This document shows, piece after piece, positions 15,215 to 23,479 of a stretch of 39,343 nt of DNA; position 1 is the stretch's first letter, and the number at the start of each line of letters is the position of its first letter. The stretch covers positions 1 to 39,343 of the forward strand of contig DHVX01000001.1 of assembly GCA_002412885.1 (NCBI GenBank), written 5' to 3'. The DNA comes from Bacteroidales bacterium UBA5197. GTDB taxonomy: Bacteria; Bacteroidota; Bacteroidia; Bacteroidales; Lentimicrobiaceae. The translations under genes and the position numbers were made by a program. A model generated the notes under the pieces. The model did not search any database, was not told where the DNA came from, and saw only the letters and a program-made list of their open reading frames with translations.

Positions 15215-15258
15215 TCGCCCTTTCTAAAATGGACTATTCATCATAACTTACTAAAAAC

Positions 15259-17394
15259 ATGAAGGTTTACAAAACAAATGAGTTAAGGAATATTGCACTC
15301 ATCGGTGGCGCGAAATCGGGTAAAACGACCCTTTCGGAAGCCATTTTATTTGAAGGCGGCGTAATTACAAGGCGCGGCACCATAGAAGACAAAAATACAG
15401 TTTCGGATTATCGTCAGATCGAGCTGGAGCGTCAGAACTCTGTTGCTTCCACTGTGATGTATGCCGAGCATAACGGGCACAAAATAAATTTAATTGATGC
15501 TCCCGGTTTTGATGATTTTATTGGTGAAGTTGTTGCAGCGCTTAACGTAGCTGACACTGCATTTATGGTGATAAATGGTCAAAACGGCGTAGAAGTAGGA
15601 ACCGAAATCAACTTCAGGCAGACCAAAGCAAACAATACTCCGCTTGTATTTCTTGTCAATCACCTTGAGAATGAAAAATCAAGTTTTGAGGAAAGTCTTC
15701 GCCAGCTGAAATCACAGTTTGGCGCTTCAGTAACTGCACTTCAGTATCCCTACAACGAAGGACAGAATTTTAATGCCATTATTGATATTCTGCAGCAGAA
15801 AATGCTCAAATATCCTGCCGGTGGAGGAAAAGCCGAAGTGCTTGACATCCCTGCCGATCAAAAAGACAAAGCCGAAGAAATGCTCAACAGCCTGATTGAA
15901 TCAGCTGCTGAAAATGATGAAACCATTATGGAATCATTCTTCGAAAATGGCACACTTACCCCCGAAGAGCTGAAAAAAGGACTCAAGCTTGGCATTATGA
16001 ACCGTGGAATGTTCCCGGTACTTTGTGTAGCTGCCAAACCAAACTACGGAGTTGATGCATTGCTCGATTTTGTTGTCAACTATATTCCTGCACCCGACGA
16101 AATGCCGGGCCGCACCACCAAAGAAGGAAAAACACTCACCTGCAAAGCATCTGATCCGGCGTCTGCGCTGTGCTTCAAAACATCAGTTGAAGAGCATTTG
16201 GGCGAGATTTCATTCTTTAAGATTTACGCCGGTGAAATTACAGAAGCCATGGATATGGTGAATGGCCTGAACTCATCAAAAGAGCGCATTTCACAAATGT
16301 TTGCCGTTGCCGGCAAAAAACGTGAAAAGCTCGAAAAAGGAGTTGCCGGTGATATCATAGCTACCATCAAACTGAAAAACGTTCGCACAAACCATACCCT
16401 CAACGCTCCAAAAGTTTCAGGCGACATTATCACTCCTATCAAATTTCCTGCGCCAAAAATTACCATGGCCATCAAAGCCAAAAGTACTTCTGACGATGAG
16501 AAACTGGGAACTGCCCTCACCGAGTTGCAGAAAGTTGACCCAACCATTTCTATTGAGTACTCTAAGGAACTGAAGCAGATTATTATCCGCGGACAGGGCG
16601 AATTGCACCTGAACATTGCAAAATGGCATCTCGAGAATATGGAGAAAATTGCCATTGAATATTACCTGCCAAGAATTCCTTATCGCGAAACCATTACCAA
16701 ATCGGCAAAAGCCATGTACCGCCACAAAAAGCAGTCAGGTGGATCGGGCCAGTTTGGTGAAGTGCATATGCTCATTCAGCCTTACACCGATGATATGGTT
16801 CCCCAGAAGGAGTTCCCGATCCGCGGAACTGAAGAGCATGAATTGCCCTGGGGCGGAAAACTGGTCTTCAACAACTGTATTGTTGGTGGATCAATTGATG
16901 CACGTTTCCAGCCTGCCATTCTCAAAGGTATCATGGAAAAAATTGAAGAAGGCCCGCTTACAGGATCATATGCCCGCGATATCGTTGTAAATATTTACGA
17001 CGGTAAGATGCATCCGGTTGACTCAAATGAGCTTGCCTTTAAACTTGCCGGACGTCAGGCTTTCAAAGAAGCATTTAAAAATGCCGGCCCTAAAATTCTT
17101 GAACCCATTTATGATGTGGAAGTTATGGTTCCCGGCGATCGCATGGGCGACATAATGACTGACCTTCAGGGTCGCCGCGCCATCATCATGGGTATGGACA
17201 GCGAAGGCAATTATCAGATTGTTAAAGCAAAAGTTCCTCTGGCCGAGATGAATCGCTACTCAACAGCGCTCAGCTCAATCACCAGCGGAAGCGGATCATA
17301 TTCCCTCAAATTTGCCGAGTATGCTCAGGTTCCCGGCGATGTTCAGACAGCGCTTCTCAAAGCCTACGAAGAACAGGAAAAGGAAGACGAATAG
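15259..17394 (+). CDS. Elongation factor G paralog (EF-G2-like) with altered GTPase motifs
   Basis: A 711-residue homolog of EF-G with all five domains by length and pattern (for example GELHLNIAKWHLE, YRHKKQSGGSGQFGEV in domain IV, IYDVEVMVPGDRMGDIMTDLQGRRAIIMGM in domain V). The P-loop GGAKSGKT (16-23) is intact. The G3 region reads DAPGFDDF, so the catalytic His of canonical EF-G (DTPGHVDF) is Phe84. G4 reads NHLE (134-137) instead of NKxD, and the switch I RGITI is QNSV-like. This is the paralog, not the main translocase. From memory, a Bacteroides EF-G paralog without GTPase activity is needed for gut colonisation under carbon limitation; orthology here is likely but not checked. The promoter is good and an intrinsic terminator follows. 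Monocistronic. Confidence 0.92.
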   Translation: MKVYKTNELRNIALIGGAKSGKTTLSEAILFEGGVITRRGTIEDKNTVSDYRQIELERQNSVASTVMYAEHNGHKINLIDAPGFDDFIGEVVAALNVADTAFMVINGQNGVEVGTEINFRQTKANNTPLVFLVNHLENEKSSFEESLRQLKSQFGASVTALQYPYNEGQNFNAIIDILQQKMLKYPAGGGKAEVLDIPADQKDKAEEMLNSLIESAAENDETIMESFFENGTLTPEELKKGLKLGIMNRGMFPVLCVAAKPNYGVDALLDFVVNYIPAPDEMPGRTTKEGKTLTCKASDPASALCFKTSVEEHLGEISFFKIYAGEITEAMDMVNGLNSSKERISQMFAVAGKKREKLEKGVAGDIIATIKLKNVRTNHTLNAPKVSGDIITPIKFPAPKITMAIKAKSTSDDEKLGTALTELQKVDPTISIEYSKELKQIIIRGQGELHLNIAKWHLENMEKIAIEYYLPRIPYRETITKSAKAMYRHKKQSGGSGQFGEVHMLIQPYTDDMVPQKEFPIRGTEEHELPWGGKLVFNNCIVGGSIDARFQPAILKGIMEKIEEGPLTGSYARDIVVNIYDGKMHPVDSNELAFKLAGRQAFKEAFKNAGPKILEPIYDVEVMVPGDRMGDIMTDLQGRRAIIMGMDSEGNYQIVKAKVPLAEMNRYSTALSSITSGSGSYSLKFAEYAQVPGDVQTALLKAYEEQEKEDE

Positions 17395-17416
17395 TCACAT
17401 TAACCAACCAAATGAG

Positions 17417-17445
17417 AAAAGCCCGGGAATTGTCCGGGCTTTTTT
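17417..17445 (+). terminator. Intrinsic terminator after the EF-G paralog
   Basis: Stem AAAAGCCCGG (17417-17426) with CCGGGCTTTT (17434-17443), loop GAATTGT, then T run. It lies 22 bp after the stop. Confidence 0.92.
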
Positions 17446-17550
17446 ATGATTATGAAATGCAGAAGCATTGCAACAGCGATAGCAAACTGTTATAAAAGAT
17501 GTATTTTCAGATGCAGAAAATAAAGACGTTGACAGATCTGTTGTCACACA

Positions 17551-18636
17551 TCAGTCTTCCAAAAACCGATAATCCACATACCCTTCAGGACCTCTGGTAT
17601 AGAATGTATCAATATCCGGCGTATTCAGCGGAGCATACGAAGCAATACGTTCAGGCAAATCAGGGTTGGCGATAAATAACCGGCCATAGGCAACCAAATC
17701 AGCAATTCCGTTTTCCAAAGCTTCCCTGCCGGTTTCCGGCGTGTAGTTTCCGGCGGTAATCAATGTTCCGGAATAATGTTTCCTGAAATGCTTTGCTACC
17801 CGGGGAATCATATGAGGATGATTTTCAAGCGACGCCATCGGTTCAACCAGATGAAGATAAGCCAGTTTTCGTTTATTGAGCTCTCCGATTACATAACCAA
17901 ACAATTCAGCAGGATTCCCGTCGTCCATTCCATAGCGAATATTTGATGGTGAAAGCCTGATGCCTGTTTTATCACTACCAATTTCTTTACAAATTGCATC
18001 GGTGACTTCAAGGGTTATCCTGCAGCGGTTTTCGATGCTACCACCATAATTATCAGTTCGAACATTGGAGGAGGAATGCATAAACTGATCAAGAAGGTAG
18101 GAATTTGCGGCATGAATTTCAACCCCGTCGAAGCCTGCTTTAATGGCATTGGCAGAAGCTTTGCGGTAATCCTCAACAATACCCGCAATCTCGCTCAGTT
18201 CAAGGGGGCGTGGTACTTCCATGGGCATTTTGCCGCGTGGAGTGGTAATGTAATCGCCGCCCGAAATAGCAGATGCCGATACCGGCAGCCTGTTATCGGG
18301 TTGTAACAACGAATGCGAGACCCTGCCAACATGCCATAACTGCAGAAAAATCAGCCCGCCTTTATCATGAACTGCTTTAGTAACCAGTTTCCAGCCTTCA
18401 ACCTGCTCATCGCTGTGAATGCCGGGCGTGTCAATATATCCCACACCTTGCGGTGAAATCTGGCTGGCTTCCGCGATAATCAATCCCGCAGAGGCGCGTT
18501 GGGCATAATAAAGCGCATTCATTTCACCCGGAACACCACCTTTTTCTGCACGGCGGCGGGTAAGAGGTGACATAACCAGACGGTTATTCAGTTTAAGCTT
18601 CCCAAGCTGATAGGGTTCAAGTAATGGATTCTTCAT
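17551..18636 (-). CDS. Old Yellow Enzyme family NADH:flavin oxidoreductase
   Basis: A 361-residue FMN-dependent ene-reductase of the OYE/NemA type, cytoplasmic. Features: LNNRLVMSPLTRRRA (16-30), QLWHVGR (99-105), and HAANSYLLDQF with His175, Asn178 and Tyr180. His/Asn bind the substrate carbonyl or nitro group and Tyr donates the proton in this family. RYGMDDGNPAELFGY and YGRLFIANPDLPER near the C-terminus are typical FMN-phosphate-site segments. It reduces alpha,beta-unsaturated carbonyls, maleimides or nitro compounds; the natural substrate is rarely known. ATG at 18636 fits the family N-terminus. It is convergent with the EF-G gene and not tightly linked to any neighbour. Confidence 0.94.
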   Translation of the reverse strand: MKNPLLEPYQLGKLKLNNRLVMSPLTRRRAEKGGVPGEMNALYYAQRASAGLIIAEASQISPQGVGYIDTPGIHSDEQVEGWKLVTKAVHDKGGLIFLQLWHVGRVSHSLLQPDNRLPVSASAISGGDYITTPRGKMPMEVPRPLELSEIAGIVEDYRKASANAIKAGFDGVEIHAANSYLLDQFMHSSSNVRTDNYGGSIENRCRITLEVTDAICKEIGSDKTGIRLSPSNIRYGMDDGNPAELFGYVIGELNKRKLAYLHLVEPMASLENHPHMIPRVAKHFRKHYSGTLITAGNYTPETGREALENGIADLVAYGRLFIANPDLPERIASYAPLNTPDIDTFYTRGPEGYVDYRFLED

Positions 18637-18736
18637 TGATTGATTTTCTTTGTGGACATAAACTCATTAATGATGACTTTGTTTGGGCTTAGGAAAATAA
18701 GGTGCCCAGGATTAATTATTATTCAATCTTAAAGGA

Positions 18737-18858
18737 TGTCACCCTGAGCGGAATCGAAGGGCTAAACGATCAATATTCAACAATGTCATAGTGAATTTAC
18801 TACATGAGCATCAAATATCATAAATGTTTAACGCACTTCGACTTCGCTCAGTGTGACA
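18737..18858. repeat. Inverted-repeat intergenic element (23-bp arms)
   Basis: The left arm (18737-18759) reads TGTCACCCTGAGCGGAATCG...; the right arm (18836-18858) is its reverse complement with about four mismatches, reading CTTCGACTTCGCTCAGTGTG.... They enclose about 76 bp. The TTCGAC...GCTCAG core resembles the element at 1733-1751. The pair looks like a short non-autonomous or REP-like element. Confidence 0.75.
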
Positions 18859-18907
18859 TGGGTATTTAGATGAGCTGGATTAATTGCAAAAACTTAAAAT
18901 CAGACCT

Positions 18908-19855
18908 TCACAAACCATAAATTACCTTGATTTTCTTTACAATCACATCCGCCATTTTAAAGTTAGATTCATGGGTCCAGCCGGCAATGTGTGGCGAAAG
19001 AATTACCTTTTCGCTCTGAATCAGGCGTCGGAAAGTTTCCGGCAACTCGTCGATACGCAGGTTTTCAAACGAAAGTTTTTCATATTCAAGCACATCGAGT
19101 GCCGCGCCCAATACTTTGCCGTTGCCGATAAAATCCATCAGCGCTTCGGTATCCACACATTGACCCCGGGATGTATTGATCAGGTACAAAGGTTTTCTGA
19201 ATTTCGACAGATACTCACGATTCACCAGATTCCGCGTTTCATCGGTTAAAGGAACATGCAGGCTCAGTATATCGGCTTCGGCAAAAACTTCTTTCATTAG
19301 CGTTTCCTTGATATACAAATCACTGTATCCGGCAATATATTTATCATAGGCAATTACATTTGCACCAAAGCCACTCAGCTTTTCCGCGAAAGCGCTGCCC
19401 ATATTTCCGTAGCCGATAATGGCAACTGTTTTGCCATTGATTTCGGTGCCCCGATTGCCCTCCCTTATCCATATTCCGTTTCTAACCTCTTTGTCAACCC
19501 TGATAAGGTGATTTAAAAGCGCGAGCAACATCCCGAGTGCGTGTTCGCCAACAGCATCGCGATTACCTTCCGGTGCATTGAGGCAAACAATCCCTTTTGA
19601 AATGGCGTAATCAACATCGATGTTTTCCATGCCGGCCCCTACCCTGCCAATAAATTTCAGATTCGAAGCTTTATCAAGTGCTTCGCGGTCAAATTTTATT
19701 TTGCTGCGGATAATTGCTCCTTCAAATTCAGGAAGCATCTCCAATATCTCCTTTCGGTCATTTCCCGGAACCCATGTACATTCAAAACCCGCATTTTCAA
19801 GTGCCTCGCCCAACCAGGGATGCGCTGTATCAATAAATAAGACTTTTCGTTTCAT
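18908..19855 (-). CDS. D-2-hydroxyacid dehydrogenase (phosphoglycerate dehydrogenase-like)
   Basis: A 315-residue NAD-dependent enzyme of the D-isomer-specific 2-hydroxyacid dehydrogenase family. It has FIGRVGAGMENID (68-80), the Rossmann motif VAIIGYGNMGSAFA (144-157), INTSRGQCVDTEAL with catalytic Arg230, and LSPHIAGWT with catalytic His289. There is no C-terminal ACT/serine regulatory domain, so it is either a short phosphoglycerate dehydrogenase or an enzyme for another hydroxyacid. The longest frame extends to 20095 across a repetitive hairpin and encodes low-complexity sequence; ATG at 19855, preceded by a TACCTTTG -7 element, is the real start. It is not in an obvious operon; serine synthesis genes are not visible nearby. 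Confidence 0.9.
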   Translation of the reverse strand: MKRKVLFIDTAHPWLGEALENAGFECTWVPGNDRKEILEMLPEFEGAIIRSKIKFDREALDKASNLKFIGRVGAGMENIDVDYAISKGIVCLNAPEGNRDAVGEHALGMLLALLNHLIRVDKEVRNGIWIREGNRGTEINGKTVAIIGYGNMGSAFAEKLSGFGANVIAYDKYIAGYSDLYIKETLMKEVFAEADILSLHVPLTDETRNLVNREYLSKFRKPLYLINTSRGQCVDTEALMDFIGNGKVLGAALDVLEYEKLSFENLRIDELPETFRRLIQSEKVILSPHIAGWTHESNFKMADVIVKKIKVIYGL

Positions 19856-19877
19856 GGTAAAAGGATATTGGAATATG

Positions 19878-19885
19878 CAAAGGTA
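19878..19885 (-). promoter_or_regulatory. -7 promoter element of the 2-hydroxyacid dehydrogenase gene
   Basis: On the minus strand this is TACCTTTG, about 22 bp before the ATG at 19855. It matches TAnnTTTG and supports the short start. Confidence 0.55.
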
Positions 19886-19943
19886 TAAACTCTGAACCCA
19901 ACCTTTGTTCCCTGATAATAATAATAATAATATTAATATGCTG

Positions 19944-20030
19944 AAAGTTAAGGTTGAGGCTGAGGTTGAGGTTGAGTATGTTCTAACCTTTACCTTAACA
20001 TCAGCCTTAGCCTTAACCTTAACCTTTTTT
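19944..20030. repeat. Hexamer-based long imperfect inverted repeat
   Basis: The left arm (19944-19976) is made of GGTTGA/GGCTGA units and the right arm (19985-20030) of CCTTAA/CCTTAG units that are close to its reverse complement, so a long imperfect hairpin can form. Just before it is an ATA run. It is non-coding despite an open frame on the minus strand. Confidence 0.75.
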
Positions 20031-20077
20031 ATGGGACTATTTAACAATAAACCTCCCGGTATTTCAAAGGAAAATCG

Positions 20078-20085
20078 TACTTTTG
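20078..20085 (+). promoter_or_regulatory. -7 promoter element of the RND-RmlA-prenyl synthase operon
   Basis: TACTTTTG matches TAnnTTTG and lies about 80 bp before the RND start. The -33 box is not clear. Confidence 0.5.
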
Positions 20086-20165
20086 AATCCCACAAACAGA
20101 TTTTATTAATAATATTATCTGTTTGTTAGTCAATAATTTATCACTTCGCTTGATCGATACACCGC

Positions 20166-22583
20166 ATGTGGAATTTATTAGTTAGGTTTATTTTACGAAA
20201 CCGATTGGGTAACCTGATCGCAATTATTCTTATTACAGCCTTTATGGGTTATAAGGCAGTTAATGTGCATCTCTCCTACGAAATGGCGCAGATGCTGCCT
20301 GCCAGCGACACAACCAGCAAGGCTTACGAAAAGTTTAAAACCACTTTCGGACAGGACGGCGCTGTTCTTTTTATCGGCATAAAAGACGAAAAACTATTCA
20401 CACTCAACGAATTCAACGACTGGCTGGAACTTACCGAAAGTCTGCGACACGTTGACGGAGTGCAGGAAGTAGTTTCCATCGGCAAACTTTACACCCTCGA
20501 GAAAAACGACTCAAGCCGCAAATTTGACTTCAAACCGCTTTTCGAACAAAAGCCAGCCAATCAGGCTGAACTGGACAGCATCCGGGAACTTATATTTAAC
20601 CTCCCCTTTTACGACGGACTTATCATAAACAAGGAAACCAACGCTACCTTGATGATGCTGACCCTCGATAAGGCCAGGCTCAACAACAAAAGCAGAATTG
20701 ATCTGGTTCGCGATATTGAAACAGAAGTAGAGGCATTCAGCAGCAAACATGAAATAGATGTTCATTACTCCGGAATGCCCTATATAAGGACCAAAACCAT
20801 GAAAATGGTTCAAAACGAGCTCCTGTTGTTTACCGTTTTGTCAATGCTGATAGCCTCTATAGTCCTTTTTATCTTTTTCAGATCATTTAAGGCTGTGCTT
20901 TTTCCGATGCTGATTGTGATTATCAGTGTAATATGGCTGATGGGGATTATGGGAATTATGGGTTATGAAATTACCATTCTCACTGGAATTTTACCCCCGC
21001 TTCTGATCATTATCGGGGTAGAGAACTGCATATTCCTGCTCAATAAATATCACCACGAGTTCAGGGAGCACGGCAATAAGGTGAAAGCGCTTTCGCGTGT
21101 AGTTGTGAGGACAGGAAATGCTACTTTTCTTACCAATCTGACTACCGCTACAGGCTTTGCAGCCTTTATTATTACAGGCAACAAGCTGCTGGTTGAATTT
21201 GGAATTATTGCTTCCATCAACATCATGGTTGTATTTATACTCTCCATCTTCCTCATTCCTATTCTCTACAGCTATCTGGCACCACCTGAGACCAGGCACC
21301 TCAAGCATCTTGACAACAAATACACTACCGGCATCATCGAAAAAGTAGTGCATCTGGTACTGAATCACCGCAGAGCAATTTACATCACCACAATTATCGG
21401 AATTGTTCTTGCCGGAATTGGTATTTCGAGGCTCAAAACTACAGGCAATGTGGTTGACGATATTCCACACGGACACCCCATGTATGTAGATCTGCTGTTT
21501 TTCGAAGAAGAATTTAAAGGAATTCTGCCATTTGAAATCTCGATAGACACGCGCAAACCCCGTGGTGTGATGCAGATGTCAACCATACAGAAAATCAGTG
21601 ATTTGCAGGATACACTGGCATTGTACCCTGAATTTTCGAAACCTATCTCAGTTGCTGAGCTAGTCAAATATTCGAAACAGGCATTTTATAATGGTGATCC
21701 TGAAATGTATAGCATTCCAAACAGTCAGGAGCGAAATTTCATTCTGCAGTACCTGCCTTCGATGAAAAGTGAACGCAAAACCATTCTCAACTCCTTTGTT
21801 GATACTTCGTTAAGCAAAACCCGCATCAGTGTGCAGATGGCGAACATAGGCACCCGCGACATTCAGCGGATAAAAGATGATCTTCAGCCAAAAATCAATT
21901 CCATTTTCGATCCCGATAAATTTGATGTGGAAATTACAGGAACCAGCATTGTATTCCTGAAAGGAACCGACTATCTGGTTCACAACCTGATTACCAGCCT
22001 GATACTGGCTGTTATCGCCATAGCGATACTGCTTGGAATGTTGTTTACTTCTTTTAAAATGGTGGTTGTTTCAATGATTCCCAACCTGCTTCCGCAGTTG
22101 ATGACTGCTGCCTTAATGGGATTTCTGGCCATAAGCATCAAACCATCTACCATCCTGATATTCAGTATCGCACTTGGAATATCGGTTGACAATGCCATAC
22201 ATTTTCTGTCGCGTTACAGGCTGGCGCTGAAACACAACAACTGGAACATTAAGATTTCAGTTCTTTCTGCACTCAGAGAAACCGGCTTCAGCATGGTTTA
22301 TTCATCGATTGTGCTATTCCTCGGGTTTTCGATATTTACCTTATCCACTTTTGGCGGAACACAATCCATGGGTTTTCTTATTTCATTTACTTTGCTGATG
22401 GCATTGTTTTCAAACCTGCTTTTGCTACCTTCGTTGCTTTTGACTTTAGACCGTCGTATTACAACCCGTAAATTTGAAGAACCTCTGATCGAAATTTTTG
22501 ATGAAAATGACGAGAGTGAGGCTGATGATGTTGAAGTAGGTTATGCAGACAATACTATTTCAGAGAAATCTGATAAACTCTAA
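20166..22583 (+). CDS. RND/MMPL-superfamily transporter
   Basis: An 805-residue membrane protein with the RND two-fold repeat: one TM near the N-terminus (about 17-35), a periplasmic domain, a five-to-six-TM cluster (about 220-375), then the same pattern again (TM near 400, periplasmic domain, TM cluster about 610-770). It is of the MMPL/sterol-sensing 'predicted exporter' type rather than AcrB. Repeat 2 has GISVDNAIHFLSRYR with the usual Asp, while repeat 1 has GVENCIFLLNKYHHE with Glu in place of Asp, an asymmetry worth noting. These exporters move lipids, hopanoids or small hydrophobic molecules; the substrate is unknown. ATG at 20166. It lies 12 bp before rmlA and heads a three-gene operon including a prenyl diphosphate synthase, so a lipid-linked or isoprenoid cargo is conceivable. 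Confidence 0.88.
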   Translation: MWNLLVRFILRNRLGNLIAIILITAFMGYKAVNVHLSYEMAQMLPASDTTSKAYEKFKTTFGQDGAVLFIGIKDEKLFTLNEFNDWLELTESLRHVDGVQEVVSIGKLYTLEKNDSSRKFDFKPLFEQKPANQAELDSIRELIFNLPFYDGLIINKETNATLMMLTLDKARLNNKSRIDLVRDIETEVEAFSSKHEIDVHYSGMPYIRTKTMKMVQNELLLFTVLSMLIASIVLFIFFRSFKAVLFPMLIVIISVIWLMGIMGIMGYEITILTGILPPLLIIIGVENCIFLLNKYHHEFREHGNKVKALSRVVVRTGNATFLTNLTTATGFAAFIITGNKLLVEFGIIASINIMVVFILSIFLIPILYSYLAPPETRHLKHLDNKYTTGIIEKVVHLVLNHRRAIYITTIIGIVLAGIGISRLKTTGNVVDDIPHGHPMYVDLLFFEEEFKGILPFEISIDTRKPRGVMQMSTIQKISDLQDTLALYPEFSKPISVAELVKYSKQAFYNGDPEMYSIPNSQERNFILQYLPSMKSERKTILNSFVDTSLSKTRISVQMANIGTRDIQRIKDDLQPKINSIFDPDKFDVEITGTSIVFLKGTDYLVHNLITSLILAVIAIAILLGMLFTSFKMVVVSMIPNLLPQLMTAALMGFLAISIKPSTILIFSIALGISVDNAIHFLSRYRLALKHNNWNIKISVLSALRETGFSMVYSSIVLFLGFSIFTLSTFGGTQSMGFLISFTLLMALFSNLLLLPSLLLTLDRRITTRKFEEPLIEIFDENDESEADDVEVGYADNTISEKSDKL

Positions 22584-22595
22584 AACTCAGCGTAC

Positions 22596-23459
22596 ATGAA
22601 AGGAATTATTCTTGCCGGAGGCTCAGGAACCAGACTTCACCCACTCACCCTTGCTGTGAGCAAACAGTTGATGCCCATCTACGACAAGCCAATGATTTAC
22701 TACCCACTGTCGGTATTGATGATGGCTGGAATCAATGAAATATTGATCATATCCACACCACACGACCTCCCTAATTTCGAAAAATTGCTCGGAGACGGGC
22801 GCTCTCTGGGCTGTAAATTCAGTTACGTGGTGCAACATATTCCCAATGGACTTGCTCAGGCTTTTGTTCTGGGGGCTGATTTTATTGGTGATGATGATGC
22901 TTCGCTCATCCTCGGCGACAATATTTTCTATAGTTCCGGGCTTCAAAACCTGCTTATGGAATGTCACAAACCACAGGGAGGAATTGTATTTGCTTATCAT
23001 GTTTCCGATCCTGACCGCTATGGAGTAGTTGAATTTGATGCTTCAGGAAAAGCCATTTCCATTGAAGAAAAGCCCAAACAACCCAAATCGAATTATGCGG
23101 TTCCGGGATTGTATTTTTATGACAACAGTGTGGTGGAAGTTGCCCGAAACATCAAACCCAGTGCCCGTGGCGAATATGAAATTACCGACGTTAACCGTCA
23201 TTACCTCGAAAACGGAAACCTGCAGGTGAAAGTGATGAGCCGTGGAACTGCCTGGCTCGATACCGGTACATTCGGATCATTGCTTCAGGCTTCACAATTT
23301 GTTGAAGTAATAGAAACCCGTCAGGGACTGAAAGTCGGTTGCATTGAGGAAGTAGCTTACCGTATGGGTTTTATAGGCAAACCGCAACTGCAAAGTCTGG
23401 CCCAGCCTCTGCTAAAAAGCGGATATGGCGATTACCTTATGCGTATTTCTGAATATTGA
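22596..23459 (+). CDS. rfbA: Glucose-1-phosphate thymidylyltransferase (RmlA/RfbA)
   Basis: Makes dTDP-glucose from dTTP and glucose-1-phosphate, the first step to dTDP-L-rhamnose and other deoxysugars for surface polysaccharide. The 287-residue protein starts MKGIILAGGSGTRLHPLT, the nucleotidyltransferase signature that binds dTTP, followed by SKQLMPIYDKPMIYYPLS. ILGDNIFY carries the metal-binding Asp, and EEKPKQPKSNYAVPGLYFYD and GTAWLDTGTF complete the family pattern. It begins 12 bp after the RND stop and ends 20 bp before the prenyl synthase. No rfbB, rfbC or rfbD is in the window, so the pathway must be completed elsewhere; the location in this operon is unusual. Confidence 0.96.
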   Translation: MKGIILAGGSGTRLHPLTLAVSKQLMPIYDKPMIYYPLSVLMMAGINEILIISTPHDLPNFEKLLGDGRSLGCKFSYVVQHIPNGLAQAFVLGADFIGDDDASLILGDNIFYSSGLQNLLMECHKPQGGIVFAYHVSDPDRYGVVEFDASGKAISIEEKPKQPKSNYAVPGLYFYDNSVVEVARNIKPSARGEYEITDVNRHYLENGNLQVKVMSRGTAWLDTGTFGSLLQASQFVEVIETRQGLKVGCIEEVAYRMGFIGKPQLQSLAQPLLKSGYGDYLMRISEY

Positions 23460-23479
23460 AGCTCCTCAATACTTAAATA

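Larger units (their letters stand above)
14946..15258. other. 313-bp spacer before the EF-G paralog
   Basis: Apart from the kinase terminator and the EF-G promoter, it has a hairpin CGCGCTGA-TATT-TCAGC...CGCG (about 15061-15083) and a third relative of the 21-nt motif (about 15171-15191). No gene is seen. Confidence 0.5.
19856..20165. other. 310-bp divergent spacer with promoters and a repeat
   Basis: Lies between the dehydrogenase (minus) and the RND operon (plus). It carries both -7 elements, a TAA/ATA run (about 19914-19936) and the hexamer hairpin at 19944-20030. No gene is seen. Confidence 0.6.

Noticed and set aside
19856..20095. N-terminal extension of the 2-hydroxyacid dehydrogenase frame
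   Set aside because: It encodes hexamer-repeat low-complexity sequence and crosses the promoter; the enzyme domain starts at the ATG at 19855.
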